From Taxillus chinensis (lineage: Eukaryota; Streptophyta; Magnoliopsida; Santalales; Loranthaceae), in contig CM042084.1 of NCBI GenBank assembly GCA_023512835.1, forward strand, positions 16,812,403-16,876,402: a stretch of DNA of 64,000 nt. Direction: 5' to 3'. Position 1 is the first letter of the stretch; each line of letters begins with the position of its first letter. The notes beneath the pieces were generated by a model, which worked only from the letters and a program-made list of their open reading frames with translations, was not told the origin of the DNA and made no database searches. A program made the translations under genes and the position numbers. Shown here in pieces: positions 1-12,600 of the stretch.

Positions 1-3000
1 GATTCCGATCATTCGGATCACCATACAGAGCACAATGCCTGTAATAGAGTTCTAATTCCTTCTCTGAAATAGCAATGAAGCGCCTCACAGTATCAAGCGA
101 CTGCTCATACTTTCCCTTTTCCAATGCCTGCAAAGAAAATGTAAATACAGAAAATACTTATCTGCCAAGTTACAACTAAGAAACAGAAACAAACTTTGCA
201 GGCTTTGGGAAATGGCCAACTAGAAGAATGAGAGAAAAAGATAGACTTTTTGCATCTTCTTTGCTCCCTGCATTACTACTAAAATCGTTTTACTTAGTTA
301 GCAAGTTACAACTACGAAACAGAAACAAACTTTGCAGGCTTTAGAACACTCGAAGAAACGAGCTGCACCATTACGTAGTAGAAACATTAACTGTTGAAAA
401 TAATAAGAAATTGCATCCAAAATTTAAAAATAAATTTTAAAAAATCATAAAGGAGCCATGTTATTAATGCATCAGAAAGCTAAAAATGACCTCATCTTTT
501 CCTAGTCATCCCATACAATCATTTATTCATCTCTTCTCTATCTGCATCAAGCTCATCATTTTTTGATCAATCCCCAGAAGAAGTAGATAACCAGAGAAGC
601 TACTTTCTCCAGGTTCTGTACCTAAGTCCAAGAGTTTGAATCCCAAAGCCCATCTGAATAAAAGGTGCATATGGTCCAAGTTGTGGCCGTTCATACTCTA
701 ACATGTACAAAAAGGAGAAGCCAATAGACATAAGCTCAAGCTTGCTTATGCAAAAGGTCAGCAGGCGTCCAGGACATTTGGCCGTGGTTCGGTAGAACCA
801 ACAAATGATATCTTTCAGCATTCCCAAACTTATTTTGTTTATTTTTTTAAAATTAACATTATTTATATAGAACGTGATATTGGCTTGATGTACAGATAAT
901 GATCCCCAACAAAACAACACCACAAGATAATTATATAGCTGCATAATGTATAACACTACACTGTCAAAGTATGCATACTCTTGTGAGATGCATGCCCACA
1001 AAAGCAGGTATAATGTATATGTATATGCTTGGCTTAAGAACCCCGCCTTACAAATTTATGAGATTACCCTGCACTGTCTAGCTCATCCATAAAACAAACC
1101 TTACAAGACAGTTGAGCTCAGCTAGTTAATTGTTTGTTACACAAGTCAATTAGTTAGCTTAGCCTAGTTAGCTGAGCCCCAAAATTTTACACTAGCAGCC
1201 AAGTAAAAATGCAGTACAAAGACCTAAAAATTTAATCAGTGTTTCTAGTGCCATGAATTGACTAATATTTCCTTTGTCTCTGAAAGAGAAACCAGACAAC
1301 TGACAGCATGAGAGGTGCATTGAATGCATGCGTGAATAGAATCATGAATATAAAGAAGCCAATAATGGAGTTAAAATGACCGAAGCTGTGACCCTTTTAG
1401 AAAATTAAATACACACCTTTTTCCTCGATAAGGTATCAATTGGTGACATTACTTCAGGCTGCACGTAATTTTTTCCACGGTAGAATACTATGGTGTCATC
1501 TCCAATTATCTGAATTGGAATCCCCCCACTCAATCTAGCAATTTCATTTGCATACTCATGCACCTGGCCCGGTTTACAAGGCTTGCAGAAGACTTTCACA
1601 GTTTCGTGTTTCTTCCAGTGCAGGTGCATATTAAGAACAACACCTCCATAAACCCCTCTCCTGCCAACTTGCAAATAATTAGAACCTTTCTGCGCCATCT
1701 TTTTCATATAAAATCGTTCCTCACCGGTTAGATCATCTTGTTTCACCATAGGACCCTGAAGCTTAGGAACCTCATAACGCTTGAGTTTTTCAATCAGTAA
1801 ACCTTCCTTAATTTTGGCCTTCATTTAGAGAAGAAATTAACTTAATTAATGGCCAACAATGTGTGAATAAATTAACTAAATTATTGTTGGCATCATCTGG
1901 AAAAAAATGTTTTATCTTCCAACTAGATTGCATAGAATAATATATTAATGGGCAGGAAAAAAAGCATTAAGCTTGCAGGAGAAAAATTGCTTTCAATCAA
2001 TTTACGTTTTAGCAACAAACTCGAGATTCATGACATTAATCTTCTCAAAATACTATAAATTTTATGTAGATTTTGAAGTCTTAAAACAAACGACAACACA
2101 ATAAGATGATAAAATCAACAAAATAAGGCAAATACTAATGCAATAATATTAACTTCAATAAGTTTATAACAAACACACACAACATGTAAATCTAATAAAT
2201 AAATAAAATTTTGACCAGGTAATAAATAAATAAATAAATCAGCAATCCAGTCCTACCAGCTATGTAGACACAAAGTAATATAATAGTGGAACTTACATTG
2301 ATGATCAAGCTCTAATGGCTGGGCAATGAATCTATCAATTGCTGGCCAGAAGCTCTCAAAAACACTTTCTTGACATTTGCAAATTTTTTTTTTGTTGATA
2401 AGTAAGAATAAATTTATTATTAGAAATAAATCACACATAAGAAGTGCGAGAGAATGCGAAATTACAATGCAAAGGTAGTAACCCGATCAAAATAAGTAAT
2501 CATTGACAACATTCCAAATGAAAGAAAAATGCACCCCGCCTGAAGCATACAACCAATCACCCAAACAACGAAAAAAAGCACAATATAGTTCAGCAACGGA
2601 CCGCTCCCGATCATCAAACACACATGCGTTCCTCTCCCGTCAAATACTTCAAAGAATGCAATGAGGGACAACCCGCCACACCATCGAATGCCGCCCCACA
2701 CTGCCCAGCCAACCAACAAACAACACACGAAGAGACAAAGGCATCACCCACTAGATGACAAAAAGACCCAGAATCATATGTGCAAAAACATTTGCAAATG
2801 TTTCTTGACCATGACCCAATTTCTATCATGTAATGATGACATATGCACTTAGTTTCAGTAAGTTGGTATCACACACACAGTAGTGTGGGACACATCCAAT
2901 TTTTTTAAAAAAAATTAATTACTTTATGACCATGTTTGGTCAAGGTAGTCAAAAGCGCTATACGCATAAGGTATCTTGTGCCTTTAAGCGCAAAAAAGCA

Positions 3001-5016
3001 CTCGCTTCAGTGAAGCGAAATAGAGAAGAAATATATATATATTTATATATTATTTAATATCATCCATGTATACTGGATCGTTCAAAGCGTGAGAAACAAA
3101 ACTGACTGAAATAATTTTATCATTTACTATAACTATATCCTACGGACTAAGTTTAATACTCATAATGTGAGCACCTGGTAGCATCAGCAAGAGCAGAACC
3201 ACATTAATGGAGGAAGAGGTCATCGTCATCGTTGCAAAGGTCTTCCGTCATCGTTGTAGAGTTCATCGTCATCGAGGTCAAGCAAAGATCGCGTCGATGG
3301 AGGCACAAATCGTCTCGTCTAGTGTCGCGTGATCTCTAACATCATGCAATTGAGTTTATTTTTTTACATATCACATAGGCGAGCAAGGCGCACACTTCTT
3401 GCATTGACAAAAGGCGCACAAAGAGCTACAAGGAGTGCGCTTCACTAAAAGTGCTGCGCCTTGCCCCCTTTCAAGCGACGGACCTCCCTAGTGTTATGCT
3501 TTATGCACTTAAGCGCTGAAACTAACGCTTTTGACTACATTGTGTTTGGAATGAATCAAAATTTATTCCTTTCTCTCAATAGGTATGCCTATAGAAAAGA
3601 AATCGACTATTCCCGTGAGAATATTATATCCCCAAATAGAGGTAAATCGATTCTTGTTAAATATCATATTTACAAAGATTTCCTTATGCAAGGACACCTC
3701 TTTATCTATTTTGTCCTTTTTTATATTATAACTATTATTTCCTCCTATGTCACCCATGTCTATGTCGCTTCTGCCTTCCACCACCCACATCCATCAGGCC
3801 ACAAGAAATGGTGAATTCTTGTCGCTTCGCAGTAGGACACCTTGCAACGGTAAATTCTTGTTCATGTTTGGTGAAGTTTCTTCTATGGATAGGGTGATTG
3901 TTCTCACAATGAATCTATTCTGTTCACATTCACGAGACACATGAGGGCCCTTGCTTTCCCAGGTCCATTCAAGGAATGTTGGGCCCATTCTTTCCCAGGT
4001 TTCTTTGAGATAAATTCGTAGCAAGCAGGCGACGCCAATTTTCCTATACTTTCCCAGTAGCATTCAGCACATATATATCGGTGTTCCACAAAGCAGCCTC
4101 AATGTCATCCATGGGTGGTGAGGGAGTTAGGGTTCTGGTGGGCTGGTGGGCGGATGGGGAGAGAGGAGAAGAGAATATGGGTCTGTGGATTGGTAATAAA
4201 TAGTGAAGATATTTTTGTAATTGCATTAATTTATTACCTTCCTTGCCTTTGTATACCAAAGGTAGGAAAGGTAATGAAAAATTTTATTCTGATTTCCAAT
4301 CTCATCACCCGAATCATTCCATTCCCTCCCTGTGTACCAAACAAGCTATATGTGCGTAAGAAGTATACAGAATCAACTACAAACAATAACCAAACCCAAA
4401 TTCAACAAACATATGCATGTGGGATGCTATATGAACACAAATCATAGCCTTTTAAGAATACTAATTATATGGCTGCGATCACCTTCTGAATCCTGCATTT
4501 GATTTTCTCCTCGGCGTTGAGATGCTTACTTTTCTTCTTCCCCTTTACTTTGAGCCGCCCGGGATTCGTCTTATTGGCAGATTTGCGCAGCTGCTTCTCT
4601 TTCCTCTTCTGGGTCTTGAACCTTTTCTTGGTCTGCCACTTCTTTTTCTTTGGCGGATCGATTTCGTGAGTTTCGAACTTGGGTAGTCCCTGAGAAATGA
4701 CGAGATTGACGGAGCCGTAGCTCATGTTCCTGGAAACCCATGAAGGGTTTGAGGGGCGGGATAAAGGGGAAGCCAAAGGGCTGGAGAGGGATAGGGATGT
4801 GTGTAGGATTCCATGGTGGACGATTGACCTGGAAGAAGACGATGATGGGTAAGACGGTAAAAATCAGAGAGAGGGGGGGGGGGGGGGGGGGGGGGGGGGA
4901 GGGGGAGGGGGAGTGGAGCGAGAGAGAGAATACCTGGAGGGGAGTGGGAATGGAGTGGGTTTGAGGAGAGCAGAGGGAGGAACTCTACGGATGCAACGGA
5001 GAAAGGTGCTTCCCAT
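1..5016 (-). CDS. CRM-domain (CRS1/YhbY) RNA-binding protein, At3g25440-like, 3' end outside window
   Basis: Four exons are predicted on the minus strand: 5016-4934, 4780-4483, 1818-1417 and 127-1 (cut by the window edge). All junctions are GT-AG and in phase. Exon 1 gives a basic, Arg-containing leader starting MGSTFLRCIRRVPPSALL, which looks like an organelle transit peptide. Exon 2 is Lys-rich (PPKKKKW, KKRFKTQKRKEKQ). Exon 3 carries the CRM domain at about residues 157-245, from LTGEERFYMKKM through the GxxG-like loop GRRGVYGG to IGDDTIVFYRGKNY. Exon 4 gives the conserved tail EKELELYYRHCALYGDP. CRM proteins bind RNA and usually act in plastid or mitochondrial intron splicing or ribosome biogenesis; the role of this subfamily is little known, so function here is inference. 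Exon 2 has a second in-frame acceptor (exon end 4756), which would shorten the leader. Intron 2 is 2.7 kb and holds a LINE tail and a MITE-like element. Intron 3 (128-1416) shows nothing I recognise. Confidence 0.85.
2386..2787 (-). mobile_element. 5'-truncated L1-type LINE 3' end with target-site repeat
   Basis: On the minus strand the reading frames echo the end of a plant LINE, with residues such as GDAFVSSCVVCW and AGCPSLHSLKY. The same stretch recurs in the longer LINE at 18580-20037. A T-rich run at 2384-2393 is the poly(A) tail read on the plus strand. The 12-base word acatttgcaaat occurs at 2373-2384 and again at 2788-2799, which fits a target-site duplication. The copy sits in intron 2 of the CRM gene in the gene's own orientation. 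Confidence 0.7.
2945..3538. mobile_element. MITE-like element with 13-bp terminal inverted repeats
   Basis: The word GTAGTCAAAAGCG at 2945-2957 is matched exactly in inverse as CGCTTTTGACTAC at 3526-3538. Inside the ends, both arms are rich in gcgctt/aagcgc words and carry related motifs (aagcactcgcttcagtgaagcg on the left, agtgcgcttcactaaaagtgctgcgcc on the right). No coding capacity is seen. This fits a non-autonomous DNA transposon of about 0.6 kb. I could not identify a clean flanking target duplication, so the superfamily is open. Confidence 0.6.
4873..4899 (+). repeat. Uninterrupted run of 27 G, followed by G-rich sequence
   Basis: 27 consecutive G residues are followed by aggggg repeats to about 4914. 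The tract lies inside the 153-nt intron 1 of the CRM gene, so the transcript carries poly(C) there. Confidence 0.95.
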
Positions 5017-6667
5017 TCACTTCTCACTTCTCTGTGAATCTAGGCCTAAACGGCGGAGGAGACGGCGGCCAAAACACGGTAGTGTCGGGTGAAGAGGGCT
5101 CTGATGATCGTAGGATGGAGAGGGGAAGATTGGTGTAGTCCATCATCGCGCAACGCGAATAAATTTGGAAATCTGCGACACGACACCGTCTTTTATTTAT
5201 ATTTTCTTTATTTGTTTGCAGTATAAAAAATTTAAAATTAAGGAATTATTTGATATGATAATATTATTAAAAAAATTAAAAGTATAATTATTTTTAAAAA
5301 TAATTCATCTGATAAATTTAAAATTATTTATAAATATTTTCAAAAAAAAAACAAGTTAACTAACTAGTACCTAAAATTTTTCATATTTAAAATTTTCAAA
5401 AATAATTATCATTAATTTTATATTTTTTTTATTTAAAAATAACTATCACAATTTTAAAATAAAGATTAAAAAAAAAAAAAAACATGATGCTCCTAAGTCC
5501 TAACCTAATCTCATAGAATCAAGCCTTCCCACATCCCACGAGGGCCTCAGCCGTCAATAGGTGCCTAGTCCATGGGCCAGACTTGTTTTGTTTTAAAGCT
5601 CTAAACTACTAGCCAACTGTCATTTTTGTAGGCAAAAAACCCATAGAATAATAGTTCATTTTAGCAGGTTAAACTCAACGTATGATTGTTTTAGCAGGCA
5701 TAAGTTAGGAAAAAAATATTGGGTTACGAAGAACTTGTAGCCTTCACTTGGGCAAAAGCTTTCCAGATGCTCAAGGGTCAATTGGGTTGTGCGGCAAGAT
5801 TTCCAAGTGTTCATGCATATGAATGTACAAGCACCGCGGAAGCAAATCACAAGTTTGCAAACACATCGAATACCAAAAAATAATAATAAGTATTACCCCA
5901 GTTTCCAAGCACAAAACCTCAGGTAAAATATCTAATTAATGTCAAGGGCTTGGTGACACAGAAAGTGGAACAAAATAAATTTTACATTTTGTAAACCATT
6001 ATATATACGTTTATAACACAAGCATAAGCATTATCATCAATTAATGTCAAGCATCGTTAATCAAATAGTTTAGGTTGTCTTAAATGCTAGCTAATTTACC
6101 GTTCAAAAAAGCTTGGGTCATGTATAATTAGAATGCAACCTAATAATTACCGATGTAAAAAGATAGATTATTGTTCACCACGAAATGTGCTTTGCTCATG
6201 TAAATTTTTTAATTTAAACCGTTTAGGGTGCCTGGTAATATGAAACAAACACTTTCATATTACCAGGTAAGGGTGTCCAATGCCCCCGTCAAGTCGTCAA
6301 CAGGGGTACGATGGACATGCTCATCAAACCATCCCAGCACGCATGAAGGTTTCGCGCCCTGTGGAAATGGAATGACGATTCGACATATTCAAATGAGATT
6401 TGTATTCGTGATACACATGGGATTCCATGGAGAAAAGGAAGTACACACAACAAAAAGTAGAAAACAAGAAGCTATGCAATTTCATTGCATATGTAAATAG
6501 TACACTTTACATGTACACCACTGCTTTCCACAATGTAAGCTCGGTCTTTTTTATATTCCCAACGTGAGACACCTTTCTTCCCTCGTGAGAAATGAGAACT
6601 ATCACCATAAACAGGAAGAAAATGGTGACCTCCACAAAATTTGCAGATGAGGAATTGACCATGAACT
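5017..6667. other. Spacer between the CRM gene 5' end and the VIPP1 3' end
   Basis: The first 150 bases should hold the CRM gene's 5' UTR and promoter. From 5190 to 5480 the DNA is very AT-rich. From about 6667 downward lies the VIPP1 3' UTR. I see no gene or recognisable element in the rest. Confidence 0.6.
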
Positions 6668-9600
6668 CTAAAATCCCCTGGCTTTTTTCCGAAGCTCATT
6701 CAACTCCATTTCAATCTCGCTCTCTCGGTAAGGAAATGGTGTGCTTGTGCTGGTAACAGTCGTTCTTCCAGGTGGGAGCTCTCCCTTCTGCTCATCACAA
6801 AACAAAAGAAAGCTTAAAGAAAAACAGACGCAGTAATGCATGACAATCAGCATATGACATCATCCCCAAGAAGCCTCTGGCTTCATTCAACTCTATCTCA
6901 ATATCTGGACCACTAAGAATATGTGTTCCCTCCCCAGTGAAATTAGGTGTAATTAGACCACAACTACAGCCTGAAAAATGTACACCACCATTTCCAACAA
7001 AGTGAAATGAAGGCTTCCCCGGTCACCATGGGTTTGTCAAGCCTTAGTGTTAGTGTTAACTTTGTTTCCTTCTCCGTTGTCATTAGGGATTTTTCATATT
7101 GATATTAAAAAAGATTTGAAACGAAAAATAAAACAAAACACCAACAGCTGATGTGCACCCATCAGAGACTAGTGGGAGAAGCCCAGAAACAAGAACTTCA
7201 CCCAAGAAGAAAAAGTTTCTTCAGCAAAATTCTCTTCGAAATGTAGTGAAGGTACACATGTTGTGCAGGATATTCGTGACTCAAAAAATTAAATTTTAAA
7301 ATTGTAATGGATTGTCCCAGTTTAATATGAAACACATCTTATTGCTCCAGACAAGAAAATTTTCTTTGCACCATAAACAATCGAATCTCACACTATCCCA
7401 TTAATAAAATAATTAACTCAAGCTTCAATAACTCTATATATCCTCAATATTTACTCTATACTATTTACAAAAAATTATTACAGTTGGAAGATTAAGCAGG
7501 CTATCAATAGGCACTCACTTGAGTATTAAATTCAGGCACACATCAATCCATTACAACATATGCACATACTTATAATTAGCAAAACAATATAACATTTTGC
7601 TTATTTTCTTTTTTAGCCAAAAAAAAAAAAAAAACTGTCTATGGATCAATTATTTCACCAGTCGGCACTATAAAGAAAGCTTAATGCCATGTGCACATAC
7701 TTGTAATTAGCTTGCACTGATGTTCCATTAAAAAATTTTCTCCAACTTAATTGAATTGAAAACATACCTTCGAGCTCCCAGAATATTCTTTCTTCAAGTT
7801 TGTAAGATCATCATCAACCGAAGAGCTCTCCAGCAATGCAAACTGCGAATGCAGAATGTTATGGAATTGTAAGGAGATCCCACGTATGGGGGTGCCTCTG
7901 GAATATTAACTTTGGAAATGTAGGCATTAGGAAAAGTTTGTGCATAGTGCATTAAAATTATCACTTCTCCTTCCACTCCATAGAACATGAAGTATAAATT
8001 TATAGTGCTTTCATACCGAGGTAATAAAGGGGGGAACAAGCTGCAAATGAAAACTAAAATCATTGGCATCTCCATCCAATTCAGCATAAATTCAATTTGG
8101 CCACAATATATATAATGCTAGGAGAAAAACACATGCCAATTGTAAACCTTATATATGCACAGTAGTGGCGCCATCCATATATAAACTGGTTTCCAAGGAG
8201 GATTGGCCGTTCTTGACGAAAATATTTTGCCAAAAAATGTGTTGGGAAGAAAAGTAAACAGCTCTTATTTTTCTCATCATTCAAAATGAAAAAAATTATG
8301 TTCATTTAGATATATAATAAATACATTTTTTCGTAAACCATTCTTTGAAGGGAATAATTTATAAACTATCAATGTTATAACCTTGATAATGAGAATGATA
8401 TTACACATATATGCTATGTGACCAGCATATTAAACCAGGCTAATACAGATTCTTTAAAGGGAATATTGCAAAAATGATTAATGTTAGCTACCTTTCCTTC
8501 TAGATCATCACTAGTTAACTGATTAAGCGCTTCTGCTTGAGACTCCATAGCCAACACTAGCAGAAAATAGATATATAATGAGAAATTATAGCAACTGGTG
8601 GAAAAATTAAACAAAGTCGCTTCAGGATTTACGCAGTGCTAGAATGAAAACAAATAGATCCCAGTAAGACCACAGCTTATAGAGGAACTAGCCAATGAAG
8701 ATCTCAAAACAAAAGCACGCACGTATATTTTCAAAGTCACCCTATAATATTAATTTGGACTTCATGGGTGTTTTCCCAAAATTTCTGAATAGGTTTATTT
8801 AACTTTTTTGTGGGGTTAAGAAGATGCCTTTTTGCTAGAATACTAATTCCTTGAAAGGTTGCAATCTGCTAACAAATATGGTCTTCAGATCCACAACCCA
8901 CCATTCTATCTTTCACGAAAATCTCAATTGTACTTAGATTGGGCCATCTATAACACGGAGTTGTGTAGTTTATCAGGAGAGTACACACAAACATATATAT
9001 ACCAAAATTATGGGGCTTGGGCTCAATAGACATTAAACCTAGTGTAAACCTAACCCACTAACTCTCTTCAAGTTGGAGCATACACATTAAACATACCCAG
9101 CTTGTCACAAATAAATCTCACTCGCATATACCCAAGAGCCTTCAAGTTTGTCACTAAACTATGTAAACATAACCCACTAAGACATTGCAAGTCTACAGTT
9201 TGGTTCATTGCATTAAATTCTTGCTTAAGCCAGTGCTGCATCCATTATGCACTAGATTACTTCTTAATCATGACTGCATGCGACACCAGTTAGTTAGTAA
9301 GAAAGGTAATTCATTTATGCATAAAATGGGGGTAGATTTTGTTGCTGGTATCACTCAAATCACTGGTGGTCAGGTCAGCCAACTTCAATTTGTGCTAAAA
9401 TAATAACTACCTTGAACATTGAAGCTTTTCCAATATAGAGATGCGGCTAGTCAGCGAATTGAAGAAAGAGACATTGATAACAATGGTATTGTCACGATGT
9501 TAACGGGAATGTGTTGAAAGAGACAAGAATGATAAAATCCATGAAATTGGGCATGCATGGATCACAAAGAATCCTTTGTTTATAACTTAACACCATGAAA

Positions 9601-12600
9601 CCAAGAATTTTGAAATTCTCCTAAATTAGATTCATTAAAGATGAGAAAGATCATTATAATGTTTTCCACAAAAATTGGCATCAGGGTAAGGCAACGCTCT
9701 TTCCTGTTGTGGAAAAAAGAATGCTTTTGTGGCCGTTCATAGCCAAATATATACACACCTTGGGGGAAGCAAAATGCTAAACATACCAAAAAAACAAAAT
9801 GTCCCACAAGTGTATTGAAATCCTACATGACCTAATCATAGCCATTTCTCAAAATAAGTGAATGGTTGTGATTGGGCCACAGGATTTGGTACATCTGTGG
9901 GGCGAATTTTCACTAAGTAGAGCATTGCCTATAGGAGAATTACTGAGCCTTCTAATTATACTAGAACACCAAATCTTGCCACAACGTGCATACAGCATGT
10001 TTTCTTTGTACATCCGAGAACTAGCCGCATTTGCTAATTTGCTCAAAACCATTCCACTTCCAGATTAGTTTACACTCATCCTACAACATCAAAGTACATT
10101 TGCAAGTAGCATCTGCATCACCATGTGATTATATTAGGTTTTAGGCAGCCCATCCTGTGTTCTCTACGTTCATTCCCCACAGAGAGACACTTCATCATTG
10201 TTGCAAAGTAAATTTGCATTTAGCATCTTTATTGTCTCCCATCGGGATTCTGTCACAAGATCCAATGAGGCTGACGACATGCCATTAATCCTTACCTTAA
10301 TGATATTATCTTAGATCTTTGGCAGCCCATCCTACATGTTCTCTGAGTCTGTGCCACGAGGTGAAACATGATTCATCCTTGTTGAGCTGCAGTGATGGCA
10401 GAGATGATCTAGAATAGAAGAGAAGAAATGAATAGCTCCTGCTCTTTGCCATACAAGCACTCAAACAGGATCGTTTGCAGAACCTCTATTCAGGGGTGAA
10501 TAAAGAGGAAGGAAAAACAAAAAACAAAATAGAAAACCACGTGACCTTAATTGTCTTATTAAAGGTGGAATATCTCTGCTACATGTGGATGCCACATGGT
10601 TTCTGTCACTTTTTCTATCCAATGAAGTGAAGGGAATGAACTTCTAGAAACACGGTACAGTAGTTCAGTCAGGCAGTTGCGACAAATTGGAATCCAAATA
10701 CCAGTGAAGGAAACAGTAAGAAGGTCAACGAAAGCCAATATATTATACCCGTGCTCCAGTAAACGTTTCTGTATCATACAGCATGCACATTGCTGGCAAA
10801 CATAAGCTGTAATAATGGTGAGTTCCATTAATGTCACTTGACAATTTCAGAATGTTTTGTACTATCTCAGGAACAGAGCTATGCAGTAATATTTCTTCCG
10901 TATTTTTTCCTATGTAGAATATTAAATATGAGTTAAGAGTGGTCTTAGCTCATTAGTTTATAGGTTAAGAGTGTTAGTAAGGGACAAGTATGCCCATTAG
11001 TTGATTAGGTTGTTAGTGTTGGAGCAAGGAGCATGTATCCTAACTCTATATATATCTCTCATTTATATCACAATAAAATACCTAGTTTCCTCTCTTTTAT
11101 TACATGGAGCAGTAATATTGTATTGGAATATTAAATATCATTAAATGGCTTAGCTTATGAGTTTATTAGGTTAAGAGCGTTGGAGTAAGGAGCAAGTATA
11201 TTATCTCAATATATATCTACCTTTTATATCATAATAAATATCTAAGTTTTTCTCTTTTATTACACTTACAACTCATATAACATTATGAATTGATTAACAT
11301 AAAAATTAAAAAATTTAAAATGTTAATGACAACATTAGTTCAATGAATAAGATAAACTATCTTATAAAGGACCACTAAAATTCTTTAAAGAGTCAAGTAT
11401 GTCAAAGTTATGCTAAATAGAGATTAAAAACTAACTAAATGATTAATTGCTAATCAGTACAGTATAAATACCACCTACAAACGAAATGTACACAGGCAAC
11501 TTCAAATATCAATCGGTAAATAGATAAGATAGCAAACCTTTTTCTTCCATCTTTTCAAAAGCTGCAAGAGCACTACTTGTATTAACATTTCCCACCATCT
11601 CGCTTACTTTTGTGGCAGTCCTTCAGACATTTCATTAGATACAAATTAGCATTCGTTATGATGGTCTAACTGATGCAATTGGAGGAAACTAAACAAAAGT
11701 TATAAGATGAGGAGGTTCAAGACAAACTTTGCAGACTGGGCACGTGCTTTGAGGGTATCCTTTTTTGATTTTGCCTCCTGTATCTTGCTTTCTAGGAGCT
11801 GGAAAAAAGAAATGAATTCTCTTTAGCAATAAATACTTTAAAAGTGCTCCTAGACAAGGGCATATCTTCAAAAGCTATGGTAACAGGTCTAGGCACGTAG
11901 ATGTAGATTAGGACAAGTTTCTGGTTGACAGTATCTTCTTCTAGCTATTCTATTTTTGGGAGGAGGCTTAGTGACAAAGATATTTATGAAGTGTAACAAG
12001 ACAGAAGTAAACACAATGGTGTAGCCGTGTAGGTCTTTGATCTCTTTGTGGAAAAAGCTCGCCAATGAAAGATTTTTTTACTGGTAGAGTGAGCTTTTTT
12101 TACTAAAAAACAAGGTCTGGTGAAATCAATTCGAAAAGTCTTGAACCAGGAGGATTTTGGGGAGCTTAGCGTGATGAAGCAGGGCCTCCTCCAAGACAGC
12201 GATCCCTTGGACAGGCAAGAGGTTTTAACCTGGTCACTAGAAGCGGAGTGGGTCAAGCGATATAGGAGGAAGGCAGAGCTGGCCTCTTTGCTCTTGGACG
12301 AGGATATCTCAGGCATCAAAAGTCTAAGGCTCTTTAATTGAAGGATGGAGACAAGAACACAGGATTTTCCCACAAAAATGGCCAATGTCCATCACTGTTC
12401 TAATTTCATTAGCTATATGGACATAGGAGGGCCAAGGGCGGGTCTTCAAGGAGGGGGCAGAGATGAAGACTTCTAATGTTGATTTTTACAAAGATTTCTG
12501 CAAATAAAGCAACACTGGAATCCTCTTTGCGTGGGTGTGGAGTTAGGTCACCTTCATTGGATCGGAGGGATGTTGATGTTTTGGAGAGGACGTTTGATAA

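Noticed and set aside
4722..5027. Open frame with poly-Pro on the minus strand at the CRM gene 5' end
   Set aside because: It reads through the poly(G) intron; the spliced model with a transit-peptide exon explains the region better.
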